Source: an uncultured Clostridia bacterium (lineage in GTDB: Bacteria > Bacillota > Clostridia > Oscillospirales > Ruminococcaceae). Taken from it: DNA of 60,911 nucleotides. The translations under genes and the position numbers were made by a program. Below, in pieces: positions 46,650 through 56,143 of the stretch (positions are counted from its first letter, which is position 1; every line of letters begins with the position of its first letter). The notes below the pieces were generated by a model that ran no database searches, had not been told where the DNA came from, and was given only the letters and a program-made list of their open reading frames with translations. The stretch spans positions 1 to 60,911 of the forward strand of contig CANPWL010000009.1 in assembly GCA_947584375.1 (NCBI GenBank). Reading direction: 5' to 3'.

Positions 46650-47257
46650 TGGTAGAAATTCGTAATCTTTACAAATCTTTCGGAGAACATATAGTTTTCA
46701 AGGATTTTAGTTTAACGATTAAAGACAATGAGTTTGTTGCTATTATGGGAAAAACCGGAGCGGGAAAGACAACTATTTTAAATATGATAGGTTCGCTTGA
46801 GCCGTTTGACAGCGGGAAAATTATAGTAGACGGTATTGACATAAGTAAAAAGAAAAATCAGAGAGATTATTTGAGAAGGACAGTGGGATTTTTATTTCAG
46901 AACTTAGCGTTGATTGATAAAAAGAGCGTTAGGCAAAATCTTAAAATAATAAAGAAGAAATACCGAACAAGCATTTCAGATGAGAAGGCTCTAGAGTTAG
47001 TTGGTTTAAGAGATAAACAAAAACGGAAGGTTTATACACTTTCAGGCGGAGAACAGCAGCGTGTTGCGATAGCAAGACTTATGATAAAGAATTGCAAGCT
47101 TATTTTGGCAGACGAACCAACAGGCTCCCTTGACAGTGACACAGGTAAAAAAGTAATGAAGCTTTTTGAAAAGTTTATTGAACAGGGAAAAACAGTAATA
47201 ATAGTTACACACGATCCAAAGGTAGCCGAGCAGTGTGACAGGATTATCGAGATATGA
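46646..47257 (+). CDS. ABC transporter ATPase, lactococcin-972 export type
   Basis: 203 residues. Walker A GKTGAGKT, signature LSGGEQQR, Walker B LILADEPTGSLD, H-loop VTHD. Small size and coupling to the 650-residue membrane protein suit the lactococcin-972 exporter group. Last gene of the island; no clear terminator follows. Confidence 0.88.
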   Translation: MMVEIRNLYKSFGEHIVFKDFSLTIKDNEFVAIMGKTGAGKTTILNMIGSLEPFDSGKIIVDGIDISKKKNQRDYLRRTVGFLFQNLALIDKKSVRQNLKIIKKKYRTSISDEKALELVGLRDKQKRKVYTLSGGEQQRVAIARLMIKNCKLILADEPTGSLDSDTGKKVMKLFEKFIEQGKTVIIVTHDPKVAEQCDRIIEI

Positions 47258-47408
47258 AACGAAAATATTCTGGTTTGAATACTTTTATATAAAGTTATTT
47301 CTGATTGATTTCCGTTAAAATATAAGGAAAATCACCCACAAATTACACCTTTTAAAAGCCGATTGTTAGGATAAAATATTTTTATGATAAAAAATCGGAG
47401 GTGGAATA

Positions 47409-47846
47409 GTGGCAAAGGAATCGCTAAAGATATGGACAATATTTTTATTTGGCTGCTTTGCATATGGAATTACGGAGCTTTTATCTAGAGGATATACACA
47501 TATTTCGATGGGGCTTTTGGGCGGAATCTGTATGCTGTTTATAAATATTTTAAACGATAAGAGAGCATTAGGACTGGGTCTTTTACCTGCTTGTATTATT
47601 TCAGCGATATTTATTACAGTTATGGAATTTGTAACAGGAGAAATACTTAACATATGGCTTAAGCTCGGAGTATGGGACTATTCAAAAATGCCTATGAATA
47701 TCAGTGGACAGATATGTTTGCCATTTTCATTTTTGTGGATATTTATGTCGGGATTAGGGCTTGCACTAGATAATTTCATAAGAATAAAAATTTTTCAAAT
47801 AGGTGCAGTGCCTCTTATTAACAGGAAAATAAGTCCCGGGGCTTGA
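47409..47846 (+). CDS. small membrane protein of the putative ABC-transporter type IV family
   Basis: 145 residues with four membrane segments; GTG start after GGAGGTG. ELLSRGYTHISMGLLGGICML, VTGEILNIWLKLGVWDYSKMPMNISGQICLPFSFLW match a family common in Clostridia (PF06541-like). Transport function is unproven. Confidence 0.75.
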   Translation: MAKESLKIWTIFLFGCFAYGITELLSRGYTHISMGLLGGICMLFINILNDKRALGLGLLPACIISAIFITVMEFVTGEILNIWLKLGVWDYSKMPMNISGQICLPFSFLWIFMSGLGLALDNFIRIKIFQIGAVPLINRKISPGA

Positions 47847-47930
47847 CGTACTTATAATATTTTGATATAATTGTTTTGGTAATTAATATAATATTTACGG
47901 CGTTGAAGGAATTATCCGTTATCAGATTTT

Positions 47931-48111
47931 TCTCAGAGAGAAAACGCTTGCTGAAAGTTTTCAAGAATCTGTTCGGTGGCTGCCCTGAGCCTTGCGGTAA
48001 ACCGCAACGTATTGTCTGCGTTAAAGATAAAGAGCGGCTGAAAGCAATTTCAGCAATTTGGGTGGTACCGCGGATTATGCTTCGTCCCATTTTTGGGGTG
48101 AAGTTTTTTTA
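47931..48111 (+). promoter_or_regulatory. T-box riboswitch upstream of alaS
   Basis: The T-box core TGGGTGGTACCGCGG is at 48059-48073. A 10-bp terminator stem follows (48080-48089 with 48094-48103) and a run of T. Stem I closes with AAAACGC near 47941 and GCGTTAAA near 48018. Uncharged tRNA should favour the antiterminator. tRNA-Ala is inferred from the gene; I could not fix the specifier codon by eye. Confidence 0.92.
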
Positions 48112-48180
48112 TTTTTTAATAAACCATTCAATGCGTTTAAAGCCGTATTATTGCTAATTCAACAAAAAGGAAGAATTTGT

Positions 48181-50838
48181 ATGAAATGGACAGGACTAAA
48201 CGAGCTTAGAGAATCATATCTGAATTTTTTTGAAAGTAAAGGACATCTTAGGGTCAAGAGTTTTCCTCTCGTACCTCAGAATGACAACAGCCTGTTGCTT
48301 ATCAATGCAGGAATGGCTCCATTGAAACCTTATTTTACAGGGCAGGATGAGCCTCCGTGTGTGAGAATGACCGATTGTCAGAAATGTATAAGAACTGGTG
48401 ATATTGAGAATGTCGGCAAGACAGCCCGTCACGGAACATTCTTTGAAATGTTGGGTAACTGGTCATTTGGAGAGTATTTTAAAGAAGAGGCAATAGAGTG
48501 GGCTTGGGAATATTGCACTCAGGTTTTGGAGATTCCCGTTGAGCGATTATACGTTTCAGTTTATGAGGAAGATGACGAGGCGCTGGAAATTTGGAACAAA
48601 AAAATAGGACTTCCACTTGATAGGATTTTTAAAATGGGTAAAGAGGACAATTTCTGGGAGGCAGGAATTGACGGTCCATGCGGACCTTGCTCTGAGATAT
48701 ACTATGACAGGGGAGAGGAATACGGCTGCGGAAAGCCTGATTGCACAGTAGGATGTGACTGTGACAGATATATGGAGTTTTGGAATCTTGTGTTTACGCA
48801 GTATGAAAGACACGAGGACGGAACATATACTCCTCTTAAACAGAAAAATATAGATACTGGAATGGGACTTGAACGTCTTGCCGCAATGATGCAGAATGTT
48901 GATTCTATTTTTGACGTTGATACAATAAAGTCTGTTAGGGATAAGGTTTGCGAAATTGCAGGATGTGAGTATGGTAAGGATAACAAAAAGGATATTTCTA
49001 TTCGTGTTATTACTGACCATATACGTTCTGTTGTGTTTATGGCGTCAGACGGCGTTCTTCCGTCTAATGAGGGAAGAGGATATGTTATGCGGCGGCTTTT
49101 AAGACGTGCTGTTCGACACGGGAAACTGCTCGGCATCAACGAAAGATTTATCAAGGATATAATTAAAACTGTTGTAGATTCCTCTAAATGTGAGTATGAG
49201 GAGTTGGAAGAAAAGTATGATTACATTTCAAAGCTTCTTGAGAATGAGGAAAAGAATTTTAACGAAACGATAGACAGGGGAATGTCTATATTAGATGAGT
49301 ATATAAAAGATATGGCTGAAAACGGAAAGACTGAACTTGACGGAGAATCTTGTTTTACTCTTTCAGATACTTATGGATTTCCGATCGATTTGACCAGAGA
49401 AATTCTTGAGGAAAAGGGTCTTACTTGTGATGAAAATGGTTTTGCAGAGTGTATGAATGAACAGAAGGAAAGAGCAAGGAAAGCAAGAGGCGGCTCTAAA
49501 TATATGGGCACTGAAGATACGATTTTTCAGACTATCGATAAAACCTATCATACTGAGTTTGTCGGTTATGATACAAATGTGTTGACATCAGTAATAGATT
49601 ATCTAGCAACTGATGACGAGCTTGTTGAAAATATAGGCTGCGGTGATGTTGCATATGTTATCTGCTCTAAAACTCCGTTCTATGCTGAAAGCGGAGGACA
49701 AGTAGGAGATATAGGTTCTATTACTACTAAGACCGGAAAGGCAGAGGTTCTTGACACCCAAAAGGTTGTAGGCGGTAAGTTTGCTCATAGAATTAAAGTA
49801 ACAGAGGGAGCGTTGTCAACAGGTCAGCAGGCAGAATTTAAGGTAGATGCATCAAACAGAATGTCTGTTATGAGAAACCACTCTTGCGCGCATTTACTTC
49901 AGGCGGCGCTCAGAAAGGTTTTGGGCGATCATGTTCATCAGTCTGGACAGCTTGTTGACGCAGACAGAGTGAGATTTGACTTCTCACATTTTGAAGCTAT
50001 GACCTTTGAGGAACTTAACGAGGTAGAGCGTCTTGTAAATGAGAAAATTTTTGAAGCTATTGATATTAAGGTAGAGGAAATGCCTATAAATGAAGCTAAA
50101 AAGCTGGGAGCAATGGCACTGTTCGGCGAGAAGTACGGCGATGTAGTAAGAGTAGTAAGTATGGGTGATTTTTCAGTTGAATTTTGTGGAGGAACTCATT
50201 TGACAAACACTTCACAGATAGGAATGTTTAAAATTATTTCTGAGAATTCCGTTGCGGCAGGAGTAAGAAGAATTGAAGGCGTAACAGGAAAAGGTCTTTA
50301 TAATCACCTGAATAAGTTGAATAATATTATTACTAAGGCGGCTGAAGCTTTAAAAATCAAAAATCCATCGGAACTCGTAGAAAAATCACACTTTTTAAAC
50401 AGTAAGGTTAAGGATTATGAAAAGGAAATATCTAAATTAAAATCCAGAATTATCGAAAATGAAATGGAAAAGATGCTTGAAAACTGGAAGTCAGTTTGCG
50501 GTATCAAACTTATGGCAACCATGTTTACTAATGCAACACCTGATACATTAAAGAGTTTAGGAGATAGGATAAAATCCTTTGATGAACCTGTGATAGCGGT
50601 GTTTGCCGGAACAGGCAGTGAAAAGGGACAATTCTTAGCGGTATGTTCTAAAAGGGCGTTGGAAATGGGCGCCCATGCAGGTAAGCTGATCCAAAAGGTT
50701 GCAGCAATAACAGGCGGTAAAGGAGGAGGACGCCCTGATATGGCAATGGCGGGAATAGGTGATAAATTCAAAATTGACGAGGCATTATCTATGGTAACTG
50801 ATTTTGTTACAGAGATGCTTGAACAAAAGAAAGGATAA
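48181..50838 (+). CDS. alaS: alanyl-tRNA synthetase
   Basis: 885 residues from ATG 48181 (AAAAGGAAG upstream). The frame is also open from 48058, but that part is the T-box RNA. Class II core: RESYLNFFESKGH, FFEMLGNWSFGEYFK, GMGLERLAA; editing domain HxxxH in NHSCAHLLQAA (about 567) and CGGTH (about 670); C-terminal domain GGKGGGRPDMAMAG. Complete length. Confidence 0.98.
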   Translation: MKWTGLNELRESYLNFFESKGHLRVKSFPLVPQNDNSLLLINAGMAPLKPYFTGQDEPPCVRMTDCQKCIRTGDIENVGKTARHGTFFEMLGNWSFGEYFKEEAIEWAWEYCTQVLEIPVERLYVSVYEEDDEALEIWNKKIGLPLDRIFKMGKEDNFWEAGIDGPCGPCSEIYYDRGEEYGCGKPDCTVGCDCDRYMEFWNLVFTQYERHEDGTYTPLKQKNIDTGMGLERLAAMMQNVDSIFDVDTIKSVRDKVCEIAGCEYGKDNKKDISIRVITDHIRSVVFMASDGVLPSNEGRGYVMRRLLRRAVRHGKLLGINERFIKDIIKTVVDSSKCEYEELEEKYDYISKLLENEEKNFNETIDRGMSILDEYIKDMAENGKTELDGESCFTLSDTYGFPIDLTREILEEKGLTCDENGFAECMNEQKERARKARGGSKYMGTEDTIFQTIDKTYHTEFVGYDTNVLTSVIDYLATDDELVENIGCGDVAYVICSKTPFYAESGGQVGDIGSITTKTGKAEVLDTQKVVGGKFAHRIKVTEGALSTGQQAEFKVDASNRMSVMRNHSCAHLLQAALRKVLGDHVHQSGQLVDADRVRFDFSHFEAMTFEELNEVERLVNEKIFEAIDIKVEEMPINEAKKLGAMALFGEKYGDVVRVVSMGDFSVEFCGGTHLTNTSQIGMFKIISENSVAAGVRRIEGVTGKGLYNHLNKLNNIITKAAEALKIKNPSELVEKSHFLNSKVKDYEKEISKLKSRIIENEMEKMLENWKSVCGIKLMATMFTNATPDTLKSLGDRIKSFDEPVIAVFAGTGSEKGQFLAVCSKRALEMGAHAGKLIQKVAAITGGKGGGRPDMAMAGIGDKFKIDEALSMVTDFVTEMLEQKKG

Positions 50839-50843
50839 TAAAA

Positions 50844-51185
50844 ATGGAAGATTGTTTGTTTTGCAAAATAATTAGAGGAGAAATTCCCAGCACTAAGATT
50901 TATGAGGACGAATATGTATATGCATTTAAGGATATTGAGCCGATGGCTCCTGTTCATTATCTTGTGATCCCAAAAGAGCATATTGACAGTGCGGCTAAAA
51001 TCACTCCGGAAAATTCGGCAGTTATAGCTCATATTTATGAAGTTATTGCGAAAATAGCAAAAGATGAGGGTCTTGATGATGGTTTCAGAGTGGTTAATAA
51101 CTGCGGAGAAATTGCAGGTCAGACGGTGTTTCATATACATTTTCATCTTCTTGCGGGAAGAAAATTGGAGTGGCCGGCAGGTTAA
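50844..51185 (+). CDS. HIT-family nucleotide phosphoramidase (HinT-like)
   Basis: 113 residues. DCLFCKIIRGEIPSTKIYED with two N-terminal Cys (C4, C7) and the histidine triad HIHFHLLAGRKLEWPAG. Hydrolyses adenosine phosphoramidates. Starts 5 bp after alaS. Confidence 0.95.
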   Translation: MEDCLFCKIIRGEIPSTKIYEDEYVYAFKDIEPMAPVHYLVIPKEHIDSAAKITPENSAVIAHIYEVIAKIAKDEGLDDGFRVVNNCGEIAGQTVFHIHFHLLAGRKLEWPAG

Positions 51186-51238
51186 ATTTATAACCTTTAT
51201 AATTTAATTTAAAATTCCAATAAGGAATGGTGATTATA

Positions 51239-53290
51239 ATGAAGCGAAAAATGGCGTGGATAGGTTTTTCTTATCTTTTTGGTTTGTTTCTCGCTTCATT
51301 TTTTAATGTTAAACAGAATGTTATAATATCAGTCTCAGTTCTTTTGATAGCTGCTTTATTATTTATTGGTATAAAGAATAAGAGATCTTTTATACTGATT
51401 GTTTCTATTCCTGTATTATTGGCAGTATGTTCAAATATTACATATACCAAACTTGTTTATAATAAAATAATTTCTTACAATGGTAAGATTGTGAATTTCA
51501 GCGGAAGAATAACTGATATCAGTGAGAAAGCGTCCGATAAGGTTTTGCTGACGCTGGATGGAAAGATAAATCAAGAAACAGATGCTGAAATTGTTGTATA
51601 TGCAGATATGACGGATATGGATTATGATGATAGAATATGCTTTAGCGGAACGATGCAGAAAATTGAGAATTCCGTAAGTTTTTCATCTGAGGATTATTAC
51701 AAGTCCAAGGGTATTTATTTAAACTGTTTTGATGTTAAAAATTTAAGAATAACAGATAATCCATTTTCATTAAGACGATATATAATGCATTACAGAGATT
51801 ATCTTTTTGGCAGAATAAACAGCATACTTCCCGGCGAAGAGGGAGCTTTTATAAGCGCTATGCTGTGCGGCGACAAGTCAGAAATGTCACAGTCGGTCAA
51901 GCTTTCACTTTACAGAACAGGGATAGGACATATATTTGCTGTTTCAGGAACTCATCTGGTAATCATAACAGCTATAATATTATTTTTAATAAAAGCTTTA
52001 AAGATTAACCGTATAATCAGATTTATTATTTTGGAAGTCTTTATAGCAACTTTTGTTGTTTTTTCAGGCGCTTCAAGCTCGGTTATAAGAGCAGGAATAA
52101 TGTTAAGCGTTGTGTTTGCGTCTGATTTGTTTAAAAGAAAATCAGATACTATGAATACCCTCGGTTTATGTGCAGTTATACTTTCAGCATTTAATCCTTA
52201 TTTAATAAGGAATTTATCTTTTTTACTTTCAATGAGCGGAGCGTTTTCAATAGGAGTAGCAGCGCCGTTAGTTATACATGAATGTAATTTTAAAGGAAAA
52301 ACTAAGGCGCTTAAAGAAAGTATAGCATCCCTATTAACTCTGTCACTTTGTATGCTTCCTATAAGTATATTCTGTTTTAATGAAGTGTCATTGATCTCAC
52401 CTTTGTCAAATTTATTGTTGATACCGATATGTTCATTTTCATTAGCTCTTGCGGTTGGTGTTGCATTTTTCGGCGGTATAAGCTTTGTTGCAAATCCTCT
52501 TCTTATTGTCTCAGGATTAGGAATAAAGGTTGTATTGTATGCTGCAAAAATATTAAATAAAATTCCTTTTAGTTATGTTTCAACTGGAAACACTTATTTG
52601 AAGGGATTTATGCTTTTTGCTTTAATAATTTCAGCAGTAGCTTTGTTAAAGTACAGAAACAGCATTAAAAACGCATTTCTTCCGGTTATTATGAGTTTGG
52701 TTTTAGTTGTTGTCGGAACAACGGCGTCAATTGTTCTTGATAGAACAACACTTCATCTTTTGCTTTTATCTGACAAGGTTTCTAAAGCTTTGCTATTGTA
52801 TAAAGGAGAGCAAGCTGTTATAATAGATTTGTATGGGAAAGGGAATATGTCGGATGCATTTGAAAGCTATATTGAAAAGCAAGGTATCAAGTCAATAGAT
52901 GCTCTGTTCATTAATAATAAAAATGCTAATAATGTAAATTCTAATTATAAAGATTCAATATATGTTGATATTAAAAATTCGTTTAGGACAAGCGAGGGTA
53001 TGCCGAACAACGATATTAAATATGTTGCAGAGAATACTGAACTCAATACAAACGGATACAAAATCAAAGTTTTAAATGACGGCGGATATTTGATCTCATA
53101 CGGAGGAACAACAGTTGAATGTACAAAAACATCGGATAGTTCTTTATTTGACACAAACGTAAAAATATTATATGATGATAAAAGATTGCTGTATGAAAAC
53201 ACTGATATATCTTTGACAAGAGATAACGGCGACGCTTTTCATATAACATTAAAAGAGAATTCAAAATTTTTAGTAAGGAGGTTGAAATAA
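51239..53290 (+). CDS. comEC: ComEC/Rec2-type DNA-uptake channel with degenerate MBL-like domain
   Basis: 683 residues from ATG 51239 (GGTGAT nearby; an in-frame ATG at 51227 touches AAGGA). N-terminal membrane segments, an OB-like DUF4131 region, then the competence domain with FAVSGTHLVIITAI and ASSSVIRAGIMLSVVF. The last 170 residues have the strand order of the ComEC metallo-beta-lactamase domain (ALLLYKGEQAVIIDLYG, then KQGIKSIDALFINNKNANN), but the HxHxDH metal motif is replaced by NNKNANN. The channel may work, but the external nuclease-like domain is probably inactive. Confidence 0.88.
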   Translation: MKRKMAWIGFSYLFGLFLASFFNVKQNVIISVSVLLIAALLFIGIKNKRSFILIVSIPVLLAVCSNITYTKLVYNKIISYNGKIVNFSGRITDISEKASDKVLLTLDGKINQETDAEIVVYADMTDMDYDDRICFSGTMQKIENSVSFSSEDYYKSKGIYLNCFDVKNLRITDNPFSLRRYIMHYRDYLFGRINSILPGEEGAFISAMLCGDKSEMSQSVKLSLYRTGIGHIFAVSGTHLVIITAIILFLIKALKINRIIRFIILEVFIATFVVFSGASSSVIRAGIMLSVVFASDLFKRKSDTMNTLGLCAVILSAFNPYLIRNLSFLLSMSGAFSIGVAAPLVIHECNFKGKTKALKESIASLLTLSLCMLPISIFCFNEVSLISPLSNLLLIPICSFSLALAVGVAFFGGISFVANPLLIVSGLGIKVVLYAAKILNKIPFSYVSTGNTYLKGFMLFALIISAVALLKYRNSIKNAFLPVIMSLVLVVVGTTASIVLDRTTLHLLLLSDKVSKALLLYKGEQAVIIDLYGKGNMSDAFESYIEKQGIKSIDALFINNKNANNVNSNYKDSIYVDIKNSFRTSEGMPNNDIKYVAENTELNTNGYKIKVLNDGGYLISYGGTTVECTKTSDSSLFDTNVKILYDDKRLLYENTDISLTRDNGDAFHITLKENSKFLVRRLK

Positions 53291-54333
53291 TGCCGCAGTT
53301 GAGTGAAATTGAAGCTGCTAAGCGTATTCGCACAGGCACTATTGACAATCTCTACTTTTTCTACGGACATGATATTGCGTCTGTTGAAGCATATACAAAA
53401 AGGCTTATATCAAAAGTGGTTCCAAAGGACTGTCAAGATTTGAATTTGCACTTGTTTGAGGGTAAAACGCTTGATTTAGGTGAGCTTGCCGATGTATGCG
53501 AAGGGCTTCCTATGCTTTCTGAAAGAATTTGTATAACTATAAATGATTTGGAAATTGAGAGCTTGAAGAAAGACGATATGTCTTATTTAAAGGATATTTT
53601 GTCTGACCTTCCGCCAACTACTGTTGTTATAATTTATTCAACCGGGATAAACGTATATAGATCCAAAACAAGACTTTTTGACAAGACCGGGAGATTTGCT
53701 GCATTTTGTACAAAGAACGGAGTTTCATGTGAATTTAAGTTTAAATCTCAGAATGACTTGGCAAAAATTATAATAACAAAGACTGAAAAACAAGGGTCTT
53801 TTATTTCAAAGTCCAATGCTGTATATCTTGCACAGAAAACCCTTTGCGATATGCTCGTAACTAATAATGAAGTTTTAAAGCTCTGCGCTTATGCAAACGG
53901 ACGTGATATAACAAGAGAGGACATAGATCTTCTGTGTTCAACACAGGTTGAAACTGATTCGTTCAGGCTGGCTGATGCTATTGCAAAGGGAGACGCAAAA
54001 AAATCTTTCAGCATATTGGACAGCCTTTATGCAGATCAGCTGGACACGGTTACAATAATAGGAGGAATTTCTTCATCATTTATAGATCTTTATAGGGCAA
54101 GGCTTGCGAGAGATACAAAGAGATTGGCTAAAAATGCGGCAGCGGATTTTTCATATCCTAAAAATCTGGAGTTTAAAATTCAAAATGCATACAGGGATTG
54201 CTCTTCTTACAGAACTGAGAGGATCAGAAAATGTATACAGTATCTGAGCGAAGCTGATTTGGATTTAAAATCTTCAAAAACGGATTCAAGAATTGTTCTT
54301 GAAAAGACAATTACAAAAATGCTGATGAGATGA
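53290..54333 (+). CDS. holA: DNA polymerase III delta subunit (clamp loader)
   Basis: 347 residues. NLYFFYGHDIASVEAYTKRLISK at the N-terminus and the C-terminal collar region (LDSLYADQLDTVTIIGGISSSFIDLYRARL). Loads the sliding clamp with tau/gamma and delta'. AAGGAGG lies in the end of comEC, and TAATG overlaps stop and start. Confidence 0.92.
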   Translation: MPQLSEIEAAKRIRTGTIDNLYFFYGHDIASVEAYTKRLISKVVPKDCQDLNLHLFEGKTLDLGELADVCEGLPMLSERICITINDLEIESLKKDDMSYLKDILSDLPPTTVVIIYSTGINVYRSKTRLFDKTGRFAAFCTKNGVSCEFKFKSQNDLAKIIITKTEKQGSFISKSNAVYLAQKTLCDMLVTNNEVLKLCAYANGRDITREDIDLLCSTQVETDSFRLADAIAKGDAKKSFSILDSLYADQLDTVTIIGGISSSFIDLYRARLARDTKRLAKNAAADFSYPKNLEFKIQNAYRDCSSYRTERIRKCIQYLSEADLDLKSSKTDSRIVLEKTITKMLMR

Positions 54334-54337
54334 TATA

Positions 54338-54958
54338 ATGATACATATTGACAAGGCAATAATCGTTGAGGGCAAGTATGACAAGATAAAACTATCTTCA
54401 ATATTTGATGCTCCGATTATCGTAACCAATGGGTTCGGAATATACAAAAATAAAGAGCTTGTAAACCTTATCAGGCTATATGCTGAAAATGGCGGGATTA
54501 TAATTCTTACCGATTCCGATTCAGCAGGATTTAATATAAGGAATCACATAAAAGGTCTGGTTTCAAATGATAAAATAATAAATGTTTATATACCTGAGAT
54601 TACCGGTAAAGAGAAACGAAAATATAAACCGTCAAAAGAGGGAACTCTCGGTGTTGAAGGGATAGATAAGAAAATAATTATTGATGCTTTTATTAAGGCC
54701 GGAGTTCTGTCAGACAGTGGATCTGTATCAGAAAAGAAAGGTGACAGTATAACAAAACTTGACTTCTATGAATGGGGTTTTATAGGTATGAAGGACAGTG
54801 CCATTAAAAGGCGGGAAATTTTAATGGCTTTGGATTTACCTCATCATATTTCAACAAATGCTTTGATTGAGATATTAAATAAAGTTATGACAAAAACAGA
54901 ATTTGAAAATGAATTTGTAAAACGGCTGTTTTGGGATAAGGAGAATAAAGATGAATGA
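54338..54958 (+). CDS. rnmV: RNase M5-like Toprim protein
   Basis: 206 residues. The Toprim domain is intact: Glu in AIIVEGKYDKIKL and the acidic pair in IILTDSDSAGFNIRNHI; KPSKEGTLGVEGIDKK is typical of RNase M5, which matures 5S rRNA. C-terminal DUF4093-like region (WGFIGMKDSAIKRREILMALDLPHHISTNALIEILN). It overlaps pyrB by 8 bp. ksgA, its common partner, is not here. Confidence 0.85.
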   Translation: MIHIDKAIIVEGKYDKIKLSSIFDAPIIVTNGFGIYKNKELVNLIRLYAENGGIIILTDSDSAGFNIRNHIKGLVSNDKIINVYIPEITGKEKRKYKPSKEGTLGVEGIDKKIIIDAFIKAGVLSDSGSVSEKKGDSITKLDFYEWGFIGMKDSAIKRREILMALDLPHHISTNALIEILNKVMTKTEFENEFVKRLFWDKENKDE

Positions 54959-56039
54959 TGTAAAAACAGAATACCCTCATTTAATTGACTTAAATGACTA
55001 TCCTGTTGAATGGTGGGAACAGGTTGTAAATTTAGGTAAAAAAATTTATGAAAACCCGCAAAAATATGCTCATAAGCTGGAAGGCAAAATATTAGCTACC
55101 TTGTTTTATGAACCTTCAACAAGAACTCAGATGTCATTTCAGACTGCAATGCTCAGGCTTGGAGGAACGCTGATTGGATTTGATAATCCATCTACCTCTT
55201 CGGTTGCTAAGGGCGAGAATCTAAAAGACACTGCAAAAGTAGTAAGCAGCTATGCTGATGTTTTGGTTATCCGGCACCCATTGGCTGGGGCGGCAAAGGC
55301 AGCGGCTCTTACAGCGGACTGTCCTATAATAAATGCAGGAGACGGAGGTCACCTTCATCCTACACAGACGCTTACTGATATGCTTACTCTAAAGCTTGAA
55401 AAGGGTAGACTTGATAATCTAACCATAGGTCTTTGCGGCGATTTAAAATTTGGCAGGACGGTTCACTCACTTGTAAAGGCTATGTCCTGCTTTAAGGGAA
55501 ATAAATTTGTATTCTTTTCAACGCCGGAGCTTAAGATACCGTCTTACATAAGAGATATTTTGGACGCAGGAGGAATTGAATATAAAGAAATTTATGAGTT
55601 GGAAAAGGGAATTGACAAGCTTGATGTGTTATATATGACAAGAATCCAAAGGGAGCGATTTGCGTCAAAGGAGGAATATCTTGCTCAAAAGGATATATAT
55701 GTTCTTGACAGGCATAAGCTGATGCTTTCAAAGTCCGATTTATCGGTTTTACATCCTCTTCCAAGGGTCGATGAAATTACAGTTGATGTTGACAGCGACA
55801 GCAGAGCTTGTTATTTTAAGCAGGCAAAGTACGGAGTTTATGTGAGAATGGCGCTTATTCTTACTTTGCTGGATAAAAACTGTTTTAAACCCAATTTGAT
55901 TATAGGTAAAGAATACAAAAAAGTGCATTGCTGTAATGAAAAGTGCATAACAAACTGCGAACATTATCTTCCTAAATCATTTAAAGGATTTGGGGATAAT
56001 CTTGAATGTGAATTCTGTAATGAACGTACACTTCTATAA
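54951..56039 (+). CDS. pyrB: aspartate carbamoyltransferase with a C-terminal PyrI-like zinc module
   Basis: 362 residues; catalytic chains are normally about 305-315. The catalytic part is complete: FYEPSTRTQMSFQTAM, SVAKGENLKDT, VIRHPLAGAA, INAGDGGHLHPTQTLTDMLTL and LHPLPRVDEI. After about residue 320 comes Cys-x4-Cys, 20 residues, Cys-x2-Cys (CCNEKCITNC and LECEFCNER), which mirrors the zinc domain of the regulatory chain PyrI (C-x4-C and C-x2-C). The nucleotide-binding half of PyrI is absent. Start overlaps the previous gene. Confidence 0.93.
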   Translation: MNDVKTEYPHLIDLNDYPVEWWEQVVNLGKKIYENPQKYAHKLEGKILATLFYEPSTRTQMSFQTAMLRLGGTLIGFDNPSTSSVAKGENLKDTAKVVSSYADVLVIRHPLAGAAKAAALTADCPIINAGDGGHLHPTQTLTDMLTLKLEKGRLDNLTIGLCGDLKFGRTVHSLVKAMSCFKGNKFVFFSTPELKIPSYIRDILDAGGIEYKEIYELEKGIDKLDVLYMTRIQRERFASKEEYLAQKDIYVLDRHKLMLSKSDLSVLHPLPRVDEITVDVDSDSRACYFKQAKYGVYVRMALILTLLDKNCFKPNLIIGKEYKKVHCCNEKCITNCEHYLPKSFKGFGDNLECEFCNERTLL

Positions 56040-56143
56040 AAACTGAAAAATTAGCCATAGAAAGATATAAGGCACACAAAAATATAAAAATATATAAAGA
56101 ACAAAACAAAGCTACTATAATTTAGAATGTGTAGGTAAAATCA

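Noticed and set aside
48058-48180. N-terminal extension of alaS to 926 residues
   Set aside because: This stretch is the T-box core, terminator hairpin and T-run. The real start at 48181 has an RBS and begins the normal AlaRS sequence.
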